Positions 7,878-16,337 of a stretch of DNA of 31,620 nucleotides are shown here, one piece after another. The number at the start of each line of letters is the position of its first letter. Position 1 is the stretch's first letter. The notes below the pieces were generated by a model. That model ran no database searches and had not been told where the DNA came from. It saw only the letters and a list, made by a program, of their open reading frames with translations. This DNA is from a virus: the IMG/VR virus record IMGVR_UViG_3300044546_000352, positions 1 to 31,620 of that record, one strand, 5' to 3'. The translations under genes were made by a program, and so were the position numbers.

Positions 7878-8094
7878 AACTTTGCATTTTATTTAGCGCG
7901 CCGTTTAATTTATCCATTGCCTTTCCTAAATCTTTTGTATTCACCGCCTTATTTACTTTTTCTTTGTCCTCAGGAGATAAAGTGTTTATCATGTTTTCAG
8001 CAAGGTTTTGAAATAAAGAAGCGTTCGATGATAAATCACTTAGAACCTTCATCGCCTTTTTTAAATCTTTTGGGTTAATTTCCTGTTGCTTCAT
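7858..8094 (-). CDS. small helical tail-region protein, 78 aa
   Basis: A helical, charged protein starting MKQQEINPKDLKKAMKVLSD, with repeated amphipathic helices (KAMKVL, KAMDKLNGALNKM). It overlaps both flanking tail genes by 20 bases, so translation is probably coupled. It may be an assembly factor or a small subunit at the tail tip. The family is not recognised. Confidence 0.6.
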   Translation of the reverse strand: MKQQEINPKDLKKAMKVLSDLSSNASLFQNLAENMINTLSPEDKEKVNKAVNTKDLGKAMDKLNGALNKMQSYGSKSR

Positions 8095-9952
8095 TTGTTG
8101 TCGGTGTTTTGAAGTTGTTGTAATATAGCTTGTTTACTCTGTACTTGATATTCGCGCTCTGTCTATACACGTTCCACTCTAAAGAATCAACAAGCGCGCT
8201 CTCTCCAAAATTAGTCAATATTCGATTATCTAATTTTACTTTTTGATAATCCTCGAAACAAAAAGGCACGTTATCAAAAGTGCGCTTAATATACTGATTA
8301 TGCTTTCCTGAGATTGGATAAAAGGAATTAATGAAATGATAATTATCCCAAAGATATTTCGCGTTAAGTGTTTCATCTACATCTGTTTTACGTGGTGTGC
8401 TTCCTTCTTGAATGATAAATATTTTAGGTACGTTTACAAAGTCGTTTTCAAGTAGTAACATTCCAAGTCTGTCGGTGATTAAAGTACCTAAAACAACTGG
8501 AGGGATATTCTCAGGTGCTTGTAAATTAAAATTAATAGGTATGCCAAATGTATTTAGAAAATCAATTAAATCATTTATCAAACCTATCACCGCTTGCAAG
8601 GCATCAATGGCGCCATTAATAATCAACACAAAGACATTCGCAACCGCGCTGAATGTATCTAATATTACTCTAAAAACTTGCTCAGGGAAAGTTAATGATG
8701 TTTTCTTTTTAGCGAGTGCAAAAGGGAAATCTACACGCTCATAGCCTTTGTATAATAGATTGAATTGATTGTTAACGATGTTAGGCTGCAACGTAATTTG
8801 ATACGCTGTACCCTCGTATTTATCTATCGTATTCTTATCGTTTAAATCAGTTTGAAACTTTAAGTAGTAACCGCTTTTAAATTCATCCGCATTAAAGCCG
8901 TTCCAATCGTTGCGAAGGTCAGGCAGTTGATAGGTAGTTGCAGGAAATAAATCGTAATCTCTACGCTCAATTATTAACGTACCATTGTTAATTATAATCT
9001 TCGCGTTAAACATCAATTTAATATCGCGTAATAACTGCCCGAACGTGCCTTTGTAATAACCTCTCATCTCAGGTTCATTAGGATTAAGAAAGCCTAAAAT
9101 ACCATCTGTATCAGGGTTTTGGTACTTCTCAGGTAATATCACCGCGTCTGCTAATTCACCACTAAATATTGAAGATTGAAAAGTGTAACCAAAGTGAGCG
9201 CAACCAATTTCTAAAAGGTCTTTTATCCTCATTGCTTGATGATACTTAACGGGCTGAATGATGTAATTAAAAGCATCATAAATTAATTTAATCAAAGTCG
9301 CCAAAAGCGTAATGAAGTAAATGATTTCCGCGATCAACTCAATGATACCACCCACCGCTTCCCAACCAGTGCCTATCTTGCTTATTGCTTTCGATATATC
9401 TTTACCGGTAACAATCAAAGAATTAGTAATAACGAACGCTGAAATGATTGCTAAAAATGCTTCGCCAGCTTTTGGTATTGTGTTTATAACATAAGGTATA
9501 TCAATAAATTTGTTATTGAATAATGATGGCTGTGTGTCGTATAAGAATTGAAAGTCTACGCTATCAGCACTTTCATTTAGCCAATCTATTTTGTGTGTTT
9601 CTTTTGCGCTCGCTGTTATATCGTTATCGCTAACCTCAACATTATCGCTCAAATCTAAATACCCATCAAAGATAACATCCGTTGTCCCTAAGTGCTCTAA
9701 TTCTATTTTAAAGGGCAAACCTTCAAAGATACCCGTCGATGTTGTGTAATTGCCGTAAATAGTATCAGCGCCCAATAGACCGCCATCGATGTAATCTTGA
9801 ATAGTGCCAGCGTTATCGCGCACGAATCGCCACTTGTTGATTGATACCTGAGCCGTTGGCGCATCTTTGTCAAAGTTAAGTTGAATAGATAACTCCTTTT
9901 GATTCGCTGGCGGTTCAATCGCTGCACCGTTTAAATAGAATATAGTCTTCAT
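8075..9952 (-). CDS. tail hub / tail-tip protein with hydrophobic inserts, 625 aa
   Basis: The protein directly after the tape measure is normally the distal tail or hub protein. The N terminus (residues 1-125) is beta-rich, as in tail-tip proteins. Two strongly hydrophobic stretches then stand out: about residues 164-182 and 200-232 (AGEAFLAIISAFVITNSLIV and IIELIAEIIYFITLLATLIK), and another near 425-470 (VANVFVLIINGAIDALQAVI). Between and after them are ordinary soluble segments. These inserts could be buried tail-lumen helices or act on the host membrane during DNA entry. No lytic enzyme motif is recognised. Confidence 0.65.
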   Translation of the reverse strand: MKTIFYLNGAAIEPPANQKELSIQLNFDKDAPTAQVSINKWRFVRDNAGTIQDYIDGGLLGADTIYGNYTTSTGIFEGLPFKIELEHLGTTDVIFDGYLDLSDNVEVSDNDITASAKETHKIDWLNESADSVDFQFLYDTQPSLFNNKFIDIPYVINTIPKAGEAFLAIISAFVITNSLIVTGKDISKAISKIGTGWEAVGGIIELIAEIIYFITLLATLIKLIYDAFNYIIQPVKYHQAMRIKDLLEIGCAHFGYTFQSSIFSGELADAVILPEKYQNPDTDGILGFLNPNEPEMRGYYKGTFGQLLRDIKLMFNAKIIINNGTLIIERRDYDLFPATTYQLPDLRNDWNGFNADEFKSGYYLKFQTDLNDKNTIDKYEGTAYQITLQPNIVNNQFNLLYKGYERVDFPFALAKKKTSLTFPEQVFRVILDTFSAVANVFVLIINGAIDALQAVIGLINDLIDFLNTFGIPINFNLQAPENIPPVVLGTLITDRLGMLLLENDFVNVPKIFIIQEGSTPRKTDVDETLNAKYLWDNYHFINSFYPISGKHNQYIKRTFDNVPFCFEDYQKVKLDNRILTNFGESALVDSLEWNVYRQSANIKYRVNKLYYNNFKTPTTNEATGN

Positions 9953-12579
9953 AATCTACGCTTTCCAGTTGTTACGTGCTTAATAACCGTCTTCATTCCA
10001 TCTTTAACAATCTCCTCCACTCGTTCACCTTGCGCGTTCCAATTCACTTTTATCTCTTGTTTGTTTTTAATTGCTTTCTCGAGGCTTTCAAGTTTAGTGT
10101 TAAGCGTGTAAATGATAGCAGCACTTTGAAAACTATTGCCGTTAGACTTCATTGGCGCGTCCATGTCAGGCAAAATCATTTGCTTCACGTAATCATCTAC
10201 CAAGCCTTTATTCATTGCCGTAACGAGTCCGCTGTATTGTTGTGTTGCCTTTGCCGTTACTACCGATTCACCATGAGAGAATGCAATTAAATTACTATCA
10301 CTCGTCCCCGTTCCTTTACCTTGAAAGTCCTCAACACCGCCAGCAAATGCACCCGCTATTGTTGAACTAATCGCCTTTGCAATTAAGGTATCAGCAAGCG
10401 CACCAGCTAAGGCTTGAGTAGTGTTCTGTTTATTATTTAACCTACTTTGATAACTACCTAAGAAAGCGCCAGCTAATTGTAAAGCCTCCTCGCGTCTTCT
10501 CTCTGCTTCCTTCTCACGCTCTAATTTCGCCTGCAACTCCTCACGCTTTTTCTCTTGATAAGCCAGCGTATTATCTAAACCTTTCGCAGCTAACTCTTGC
10601 TGTCTTTGCACAGCTTCATCTTGCTTTTTAATCTCAGCATTTAAACCATTTTGAACTATCTCGCTTCTCCGTCTTACACCTTGTTCAATGCCTTGTAAAA
10701 CTTGTTGCTGTACTTTTCTTTCCTCTGCTAATTCATCGGCTTTTAACTTCTTCTTATCTTCTTTTTCTTTTTCGTTAATACCTTTCAACTCCGCTGCTTT
10801 TTCACGCGCTAAATTCGCACTATCATTTTTATATTTTTCTTCAATTAACAACTTTTCATTCTCTGTCAAATCTTTGTTGCTTATCTCAAAATCCTTTTGC
10901 TTTTGTAGTTTTGTTTGCCTTGCTCTAAACTCAATATCTAAACCAGTTTTAATTAAATTAAAATCTTTGTTTGTGGCATCTTTTAATGCTTCGCTTTGCT
11001 CATTATATCCATCAATTAAGCCTTGTCTTTTCTCTTGGTCAAGTTGGTTACGGACATTATCATCTTTCAATCTCACTTGCTCTGCCTTTTCAAAGTCGCT
11101 CCTGCGTTTAGCCTCTGCTTTTTCTAAATCAGTTAACTTATCTCTATAATAATCAAAATAGGCTTGGGCTGCTTTTTTCTTTTCTTCAGCTTCTTTATTT
11201 GCTCTGTCTATTGCGTCCTTTTTTATCTGTTCATCAAATGCAGCCAGCTTTGCGTTGTTCTTTTTGTTTTCAGTAAAAAACTTCTCTTGTTCTTCAAACA
11301 CTTTTGCCCCAAATTCATTTAAGGCTTTAAACTCTTCTTCGTATTTATTCCTTGCAGTTTTAACTGCTTCGCTCGCATTCTTTTTTTGCTCCTCTGTCAT
11401 CTCTACATACAAAGCAATTTCTTCTGCTGTTAATCCAGTTAATGATGCTAACTTTTCTGCCTCTAAAACAAATCTTTCCTCTGCAAACTTCCGTTGCTCA
11501 GCTACTTCTTTTGAAGATAAAGCTATTGCTTCCTCTAAAAACTTTCTTCTTTCTTGTATGGAGAATCTTCTATCAGCAGCGTTAAATTCTGCCTCTGATA
11601 TTTTTAAATTAGCCTTAGCCGATGCCACCGCATAGTTGCTTATTCTATCCTCTAAGTCATCTAATGCTTCAATATATTTTCTTGCACCATCTGTTGCCCT
11701 TGCAAAATCATCACCGTTTGCACTAACCGCCTGACCAAACTTCTGCGCTGCCTCTGTAAAATCACCACTAAATAAAGCCACAATAGCATCAATTAACAAT
11801 AGTGCTCTATTTCTAACAACATCAATTATCGCGCTTACTTGCTCTAATCTAACCGCCCACTCAGTAGCACCGCTATCTGTTGAGGTGAACGCTTTAAACA
11901 AGCCATAAACAGCAGCAGCTACGGCAGCAATAGCCAGCGCAACGGGATTCAATAACAAACCTTTTAAGGCTTGCCCCATTCCACTAATACCATTTGCAGC
12001 ATTGCCCAGCGGTCCGCTCAAACCCGTTAACGCTTGCTTATAATTACCAACGCTTCTTTGATGCTCACCTACCGATTCTTCCGCTTTTCTTACACTTGTA
12101 TCTAATTTTTTGAACTCATCAGTTAAAGCCTTAGGCGCTTTGCCACCTTCCGCACTAATGTTCTTTAATTCTTTTTTGATTTGCGCCAGTCTAACAACTT
12201 GCTTTTCGTATGTGGTAGTAAGGTCTGAATTTAACTTTACTTGTTGTGTAATCTCTTGGCGTTGCTTTTGACGCGCCAAATTCTCTTGCGCCTGCGCAGC
12301 TGTCAAGTCCTTTGTTGCTTTCTTTTGTTTCTCTGTTACAGCTTCCAATGCTGCAATCTGCTTCTTTAAGTCTTCAATTTGCTTCGTTAGTTTTGCAACA
12401 TCATCAAGTGTTTGAGGTGATGCAATAGCGAAGCCGTCTGTTGATTGTTTAGCCTTTGTCTTTAACGCGTTTTGAATCTCGGTAACAACCTTTAATAATT
12501 CTTTTGCTTCCTCAACGGCAGATGTAAACGCGTCTTTAGCGATTATATCCTCTCTCGTTATTTTACCGCTTTCAGCCAT
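9949..12579 (-). CDS. tail tape measure protein, 876 aa
   Basis: Sets tail length and passes through the tail during DNA entry. Long coiled-coil segments occupy residues 1-180 and about 310-720, rich in Lys, Glu, Ala and Gln. A hydrophobic helix lies at about 207-230 (LLLNPVALAIAAVAAAVYGL), and a Gly/Ala-rich hydrophobic segment near the C-terminal third (ALADTLIAKAISSTIAGAFA). This architecture, the length and the place after the chaperone-like gene are typical. The start overlaps the end of the gene at 12572 by eight bases. Confidence 0.9.
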   Translation of the reverse strand: MAESGKITREDIIAKDAFTSAVEEAKELLKVVTEIQNALKTKAKQSTDGFAIASPQTLDDVAKLTKQIEDLKKQIAALEAVTEKQKKATKDLTAAQAQENLARQKQRQEITQQVKLNSDLTTTYEKQVVRLAQIKKELKNISAEGGKAPKALTDEFKKLDTSVRKAEESVGEHQRSVGNYKQALTGLSGPLGNAANGISGMGQALKGLLLNPVALAIAAVAAAVYGLFKAFTSTDSGATEWAVRLEQVSAIIDVVRNRALLLIDAIVALFSGDFTEAAQKFGQAVSANGDDFARATDGARKYIEALDDLEDRISNYAVASAKANLKISEAEFNAADRRFSIQERRKFLEEAIALSSKEVAEQRKFAEERFVLEAEKLASLTGLTAEEIALYVEMTEEQKKNASEAVKTARNKYEEEFKALNEFGAKVFEEQEKFFTENKKNNAKLAAFDEQIKKDAIDRANKEAEEKKKAAQAYFDYYRDKLTDLEKAEAKRRSDFEKAEQVRLKDDNVRNQLDQEKRQGLIDGYNEQSEALKDATNKDFNLIKTGLDIEFRARQTKLQKQKDFEISNKDLTENEKLLIEEKYKNDSANLAREKAAELKGINEKEKEDKKKLKADELAEERKVQQQVLQGIEQGVRRRSEIVQNGLNAEIKKQDEAVQRQQELAAKGLDNTLAYQEKKREELQAKLEREKEAERRREEALQLAGAFLGSYQSRLNNKQNTTQALAGALADTLIAKAISSTIAGAFAGGVEDFQGKGTGTSDSNLIAFSHGESVVTAKATQQYSGLVTAMNKGLVDDYVKQMILPDMDAPMKSNGNSFQSAAIIYTLNTKLESLEKAIKNKQEIKVNWNAQGERVEEIVKDGMKTVIKHVTTGKRRL

Positions 12580-13033
12580 TTTGCTTAGGTCTTATTTTTT
12601 TTAATGCTTTGAAATAGGTATAGTATTCTGCTACACTTACTTTTTTAATATCAATTTGAAACCCCATTTCATGTTCTAACACTCCTTTAATCTCGTAAAA
12701 GTCGGAACGGCTGTTTGTTTCTGCTCTTAGTGCCTCAATCTCTATTTGACAAATCTTAATAAACGCGCTCAAACTTCTATCCTCTGTTATTGCCATTCGT
12801 GCCTGTAACAATACTAATTCTTTTTCCTTCTCTAATGCCTTTATAAACGATTCACTAAAGCCAAAACGCTCAATAAATTGTGTCATTACCTTGTTGCCAA
12901 AGTACGAAGTAAGTAACCCAGCTTTGCCTTTCCTACTTAGCCACTTATCGTCCTTATCTTCGTGCCATTTTAACCAGTTATAGATTGGCATCTCCTCAAT
13001 ACTACACCAATAGTTCTTTGCGTATGCTTTCAA
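12572..13033 (-). CDS. probable tail assembly chaperone-type protein, 153 aa
   Basis: Lies directly before the tape measure, where tail assembly chaperones sit. The frame stays open up to 13162, but that extension overlaps the previous gene and reads as unlikely protein. The TTG at 13033 gives a start KAYAKNYWCSIEEMPIYNWL; the first in-frame ATG after it, at 12991, would remove the aromatic segment. That segment looks conserved in style, so the TTG is preferred. The body is helical and charged and ends KKIRPKQNG. No -1 slippery frameshift site joins it to the previous gene, because the frames differ by +1. Confidence 0.55.
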   Translation of the reverse strand: MKAYAKNYWCSIEEMPIYNWLKWHEDKDDKWLSRKGKAGLLTSYFGNKVMTQFIERFGFSESFIKALEKEKELVLLQARMAITEDRSLSAFIKICQIEIEALRAETNSRSDFYEIKGVLEHEMGFQIDIKKVSVAEYYTYFKALKKIRPKQNG

Positions 13034-13460
13034 TAAAATACGGTGTAATAAGTTCACTAACCATTTGCTTGCTCTCTTTAGAGAGCCCAAGAACATCGGG
13101 ATAAACTTGCGCCAAATCTGTGTTTTCTTTGATTGTGTCGGCTGTGATTTTGAACCCGTCATTTTCTACTTTTATTCTAAATGATTTGTAAAATTCTCCA
13201 GTATCTTTTAGCGTGATGTGGTCTGTTCTGCCATCGTTACCCAAACTTCGCGCTAAAGGCTTATAGTATTGAACCGTTATTGTTGCATACTCACCCAAAG
13301 AACGACCTTCACTATCTACACCACCCTCGTACATTTGCTCTAAATTGAAATCAATTATTTGCGCTTGTACGTTGCTATCTTTCAATATTTCAACAAACAA
13401 TTTATCCGCCTTGCTTTCTAAGCCGATTATTTTTCTCAACAAATCAGCCAGCGCTTTCAT
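13002..13460 (-). CDS. tail completion / minor structural protein, 152 aa
   Basis: A soluble alpha/beta protein (MKALADLLRKIIGLESKADK...) with the segment TLKDTGEFYKSFRIKVENDG, similar in style to gp10-like or virion-morphogenesis proteins that finish heads or tails. Located between the tail-tube candidate and the tape measure. It overlaps the next gene by 32 bases if the TTG start there is right. A neck or tail-terminator role is inferred from position only. Confidence 0.5.
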   Translation of the reverse strand: MKALADLLRKIIGLESKADKLFVEILKDSNVQAQIIDFNLEQMYEGGVDSEGRSLGEYATITVQYYKPLARSLGNDGRTDHITLKDTGEFYKSFRIKVENDGFKITADTIKENTDLAQVYPDVLGLSKESKQMVSELITPYFIESIRKELLV

Positions 13461-13463
13461 TGT

Positions 13464-13724
13464 TTACTTATCGCTTTTCTTTTTCTTCTTAGGCTTGATT
13501 TGTGCATCTGTGTTTGCCGGCGCTTCTTTTAACGCATCTTCTGCCCACACTATACCCTTCGCTTTGCACTCTGCTTTTAGAGTCGCCCAAATCTTATCTA
13601 AGCCATCAGTAAGCTGGGGAGTGCCTTTGTACATCGATACAAATTCATCTTTCGTTAAACCAGCCACACCATAAAGCGCGAAGGTTACACCGCCAACTTT
13701 TAAAAATTCATTTTCTGCTGCCAT
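13464..13724 (-). CDS. small tail-region protein, 86 aa
   Basis: Starts MAAENEFLKVGGVTFALYGV and ends with a lysine cluster (KPKKKKKSDK). It has one Cys and a GxT-type tail region without membrane segment. It sits just behind the terminator of the tail-tube candidate and three bases before the next gene. It could be the first tail-assembly chaperone half or a minor tail protein. The basic tail suggests contact with nucleic acid or with an acidic partner. Confidence 0.6.
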   Translation of the reverse strand: MAAENEFLKVGGVTFALYGVAGLTKDEFVSMYKGTPQLTDGLDKIWATLKAECKAKGIVWAEDALKEAPANTDAQIKPKKKKKSDK

Positions 13725-13734
13725 TGTTTTAGTT

Positions 13735-13762
13735 TTAAAAAGGGAGAGCCGAAGCCCTCCCC
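13735..13762 (-). terminator. rho-independent terminator with UUCG loop, after tail-tube candidate
   Basis: On the minus strand an 8-pair stem (GGGAGGGC with GCTCTCCC, one G-U pair) closes a UUCG tetraloop and is followed by TTTTTAAAA. This is a textbook terminator placed 9 bases behind the stop of the 13771-14700 gene. It would reduce transcription of everything further left unless read through. Confidence 0.85.
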
Positions 13763-13770
13763 TTAGTGTA

Positions 13771-14700
13771 TTATATTGTGATAGTATTCGTTGTTACCGC
13801 TGCGAAGTTGTAACCGTCTTTAGTGATGGTTAAACGAAGCACATCAGCAACCGTTTGCGAAGCAAAGTTGATTTGATAAGTGCCATCAGGACTTTCAGCA
13901 ATAGATGTAATAGTTACCGAAGCACTATCAGTTACATTGTAAAGAGCCATGTCGCCAGCTACTAAACCTTCCACTAAAATAGGATTCAAGAATGAACCGT
14001 ATTGTGTTTTTAAAGTAGCTTTAAACGATGTTTGACCGATTGCAGAATATGTTGAAGTAACATCTAATAAACCGTTTAACAAGCTAATATCTGTGCTCAT
14101 TTCGTCTGCTTCCAATGTTCTCAATCTCTCATCTTGTACATCTAAATGCCAATCGAAAGCTAAGTCAATTTTCTGAGTCGTTGCACCTGAACCCGTTTTG
14201 ATTAATCTTGCAGAGATTGAACCGTTGTCGATTCTAATTGGTGCTAAGTAACCAGTGTTAATCATTTCGCCTACTAATTGTTTTGATTTAGTAATACCAA
14301 ACAAGCCCGAAACTTTACATTTCTTATCGTTTATTTTACCAACCATTTGAGGAGAAACAGCACCAGCGTTATTACCTAAAGTAGTAATCATTGTTTTAAC
14401 TGAACGAATACCAACTTGTCTTTCGATTTTAGTCTTGTCATCAAAAGTTTCAAAGTCAGAATCTGCGCGCTCATCCACCATGTTCTTAACGAATGGTAAA
14501 GGATACCAACGCAAAGTTTCATCAGCGTTATTTACAAGCGCGGTAAAATAAGCTAAGTTGAATGTATCTGTCAAATCAATTTCATTGATAGTACCATCTT
14601 CCTTAAAGTAAGATACTTCGATGAATTTCTCTACCACTTCCATGATAGGGGTACAGCCAAACCCTGTGTTAGCGACTGTAAGACTGCAGCAATTTGCCAT
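13771..14700 (-). CDS. major tail tube protein candidate, 309 aa
   Basis: Beta-rich soluble protein with even composition. The N-terminal part (about 1-215) is followed by a C-terminal Ig-like module (about 225-309; SFKATLKTQYGSFLNPILVE, then SESP/YQINFAS-type strands), as often added to major tail proteins. Its place between head-tail joining proteins and the tape measure, plus its own terminator and a possible promoter box (14734-14741), fit a highly made virion protein. A second-capsid-decoration role is less likely because of gene order. Confidence 0.65.
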   Translation of the reverse strand: MANCCSLTVANTGFGCTPIMEVVEKFIEVSYFKEDGTINEIDLTDTFNLAYFTALVNNADETLRWYPLPFVKNMVDERADSDFETFDDKTKIERQVGIRSVKTMITTLGNNAGAVSPQMVGKINDKKCKVSGLFGITKSKQLVGEMINTGYLAPIRIDNGSISARLIKTGSGATTQKIDLAFDWHLDVQDERLRTLEADEMSTDISLLNGLLDVTSTYSAIGQTSFKATLKTQYGSFLNPILVEGLVAGDMALYNVTDSASVTITSIAESPDGTYQINFASQTVADVLRLTITKDGYNFAAVTTNTITI

Positions 14701-14733
14701 AATTTTAAATTTTAAAAGTTATTATTTATTCAT

Positions 14734-14741
14734 CAAATTTA
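14734..14741 (-). promoter_or_regulatory. candidate promoter -7 box before tail-tube gene
   Basis: Minus strand reads TAAATTTG, matching the Bacteroidota -7 consensus TAnnTTTG, 34 bases before the ATG at 14700. The expected TTTG at -33 is only weakly matched (TTGG near 14759-14762). AT-rich sequence makes chance hits likely, so this is a candidate only. Confidence 0.35.
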
Positions 14742-14770
14742 ATTCAATTTATAATTGCCAATTTTTTTTG

Positions 14771-15469
14771 TTAGCAATACCCACCGCAATCGGTCGGCTT
14801 TCTTAATTCAAGCGAAATTCTCAACTCAACACCACTCAATTTATCTTCAAACAATGTCGATTCAAAGCCTTTGTTATTCACGTACACTCCGAAGCGAGAA
14901 AGGTTAGTTAGTTCGTAATCTCTTATTTGCTGAACTCTCACTTGTTTGTTAAGCGTATCAATAAAGTGTTGCACCAATCTTTGCATCGGCTTGATGCTGT
15001 TATCGTAAAAATCGTCAATCTCCCAATCTTCAAAGTTAGCATGAGTAAGAAAGAATAAACGCAAATCACTCACACGCTCGAACTCATCTACATCTTCATT
15101 AAACCGTTCGCTAAAGATTTCAAGCAAATAGACAAGCGGTGTTTTATCAGTATCGAATTGGCGCTTAGTTAAAGTAATGTTTGTTTCTTTAACCGTCCCG
15201 TGAAAAAAGTAAACCGTTGGTAACGTGAATGAACTAACAACTATTGCAGCACTACCACTTAGAGTAATCACACAGCCCGAAATCGAACTTACGGTGTAAT
15301 TGTTACTGCCTATTGATAGCACAATGCTTGGTTGAATCCATTTAACATCATCAACGGTAATGGTATATACACCGCCTGAGGGGTTGGTAGTGCTTAGTAT
15401 TGTTATTGTTTTATCTACGGCAGTTAATACGCTGCTTAAATAGTCTATTATATCTGTTTTGTACATCAT
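14771..15469 (-). CDS. head-tail joining / tail terminator candidate, 232 aa
   Basis: Starts MMYKTDIIDYLSSVLTAVDK, has a beta-rich N-terminal half with an Ile/Val/Ser repeat (about residues 45-88) and a helical second half. It ends ELRKPTDCGGYC, with two Cys near the end. No membrane segment. It overlaps the preceding connector gene by four bases. The neighbours make it a neck or tail-terminator protein. No family name can be given from the sequence. Confidence 0.55.
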   Translation of the reverse strand: MMYKTDIIDYLSSVLTAVDKTITILSTTNPSGGVYTITVDDVKWIQPSIVLSIGSNNYTVSSISGCVITLSGSAAIVVSSFTLPTVYFFHGTVKETNITLTKRQFDTDKTPLVYLLEIFSERFNEDVDEFERVSDLRLFFLTHANFEDWEIDDFYDNSIKPMQRLVQHFIDTLNKQVRVQQIRDYELTNLSRFGVYVNNKGFESTLFEDKLSGVELRISLELRKPTDCGGYC

Positions 15470-16029
15470 AATATTGCGCTGTATTTAGGTGCTAATTGTA
15501 AACCATCGTACTCAGGATATGTTGCTGCGTTTACATGAATATAGTATTGAACCGCCTCCCAATCGGATATGATTCCATTGTGTCTAATCTCGCCCATACG
15601 CGCTGCACTCTCTCCCGTCATTACTATACCTACATCGCCCAAAGACTTAGCAACACCGCTTTGAGAATGATGCGCTTGAGTACCTTGCACGTATAAGCAA
15701 TAAATAATACCTTTCAATATTTCTTTCATTCCTCTACTCTCGAATATTCTACCCTCTGTGTAATACTCTTGTAATAGACTAACACCGTTATTTAAGCCAC
15801 TTACTTGAATTGCCAATGGATTAAAAACATTAACGTATCTCGCACCAACGGGCACGTTATTGACTACCGTTGCAATGAACAAATCACCAAGTGTTAAGCC
15901 TAACAATTTACGGATATATGTTTTTTCAAACTCATCAATATAGGCTTGCAATATTGGTGTAGTGTATGTTGTTTGAGCGATGTAATAAAGCCCAGTGAAG
16001 TCTGTTGTTTTTACTAAGATTGATGCCAT
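15466..16029 (-). CDS. head completion / adaptor protein, 187 aa
   Basis: Starts MASILVKTTDFTGLYYIAQT and has a helical core (TPILQAYIDEFEKTYIRKLL) like the adaptor proteins that dock to the portal in Bacteroidota phages (DUF6712-like in style). It follows the capsid region and precedes the neck genes. Soluble, no catalytic motif. The call rests on gene order and the helical adaptor-like start. Confidence 0.6.
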   Translation of the reverse strand: MASILVKTTDFTGLYYIAQTTYTTPILQAYIDEFEKTYIRKLLGLTLGDLFIATVVNNVPVGARYVNVFNPLAIQVSGLNNGVSLLQEYYTEGRIFESRGMKEILKGIIYCLYVQGTQAHHSQSGVAKSLGDVGIVMTGESAARMGEIRHNGIISDWEAVQYYIHVNAATYPEYDGLQLAPKYSAIL

Positions 16030-16047
16030 AATTATAAATTTATCTTT

Positions 16048-16078
16048 AAAAAAAAGGTGGGTTTTTTACCGCCCACCT
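16048..16078 (-). terminator. terminator behind the small gene after capsid
   Basis: On the minus strand a GGTGGG/CCCACC stem (bases 16072-16077 with 16056-16061) with a 10-base A-rich loop is followed by a run of eight T (16048-16055). It lies between the stop of the 59-aa gene and the start of the adaptor gene. Confidence 0.8.
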
Positions 16079-16103
16079 CCAAACAAAACAAACAAAGCGT
16101 TTT

Positions 16104-16283
16104 TTAGATTATTTCGGCAATGCCTTTCGCTACTAATAACGAAGCAATATCACCGCTTTCTTTATACACTTCACCTTTTTTAAGGTGTTGAGTGTCTTTG
16201 ATTATTTTAATTGACACGTTGCCAGTAATAGCAGCAACTTCTGCAACTTCGATAACCTCTACTTCTTTTACTTTCTTAGCCAT
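16104..16283 (-). CDS. small structural-region protein, 59 aa
   Basis: ATG at 16283, TAA at 16104. The protein starts MAKKVKEVEVIEVAEVAAIT and contains a small beta fold with KKGEVYKESGDIASLLVAKG, the KGxxY...A..L...G pattern seen in small proteins encoded behind capsid genes of many phages (often annotated as hypothetical or as head-fibre/decoration partner). Flanked by terminators on both sides. The role is not established; abundance close to capsid level is possible. Confidence 0.75.
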   Translation of the reverse strand: MAKKVKEVEVIEVAEVAAITGNVSIKIIKDTQHLKKGEVYKESGDIASLLVAKGIAEII

Positions 16284-16294
16284 TTTTTATAGTT

Positions 16295-16332
16295 TTAAAA
16301 TTAAAGGGTGAGGTGTTTTAATTCCTCACCCG
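16295..16332 (-). terminator. terminator behind the major capsid gene
   Basis: Minus-strand stem GGGTGAGG (16331-16324) with CCTCACCC (16313-16306), loop AATTAAAACA, then TTTAATTTTAAAA. The eight-pair stem is good but the T run is interrupted. It lies directly after the capsid stop and is likely a partial terminator. Confidence 0.7.
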
Positions 16333-16337
16333 ATTAA

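Noticed and set aside
10688-11635. Long plus-strand frames opposite the tape measure gene
   Set aside because: They are Ser/Phe/Leu/Cys-rich antisense shadows of the Lys/Glu/Ala-rich coiled coil, without start signals.
13034-13162. N-terminal extension of the gene at 12572
   Set aside because: It lies entirely inside the previous gene, in another frame, and reads as an unlikely Ser/Lys/Trp mixture.
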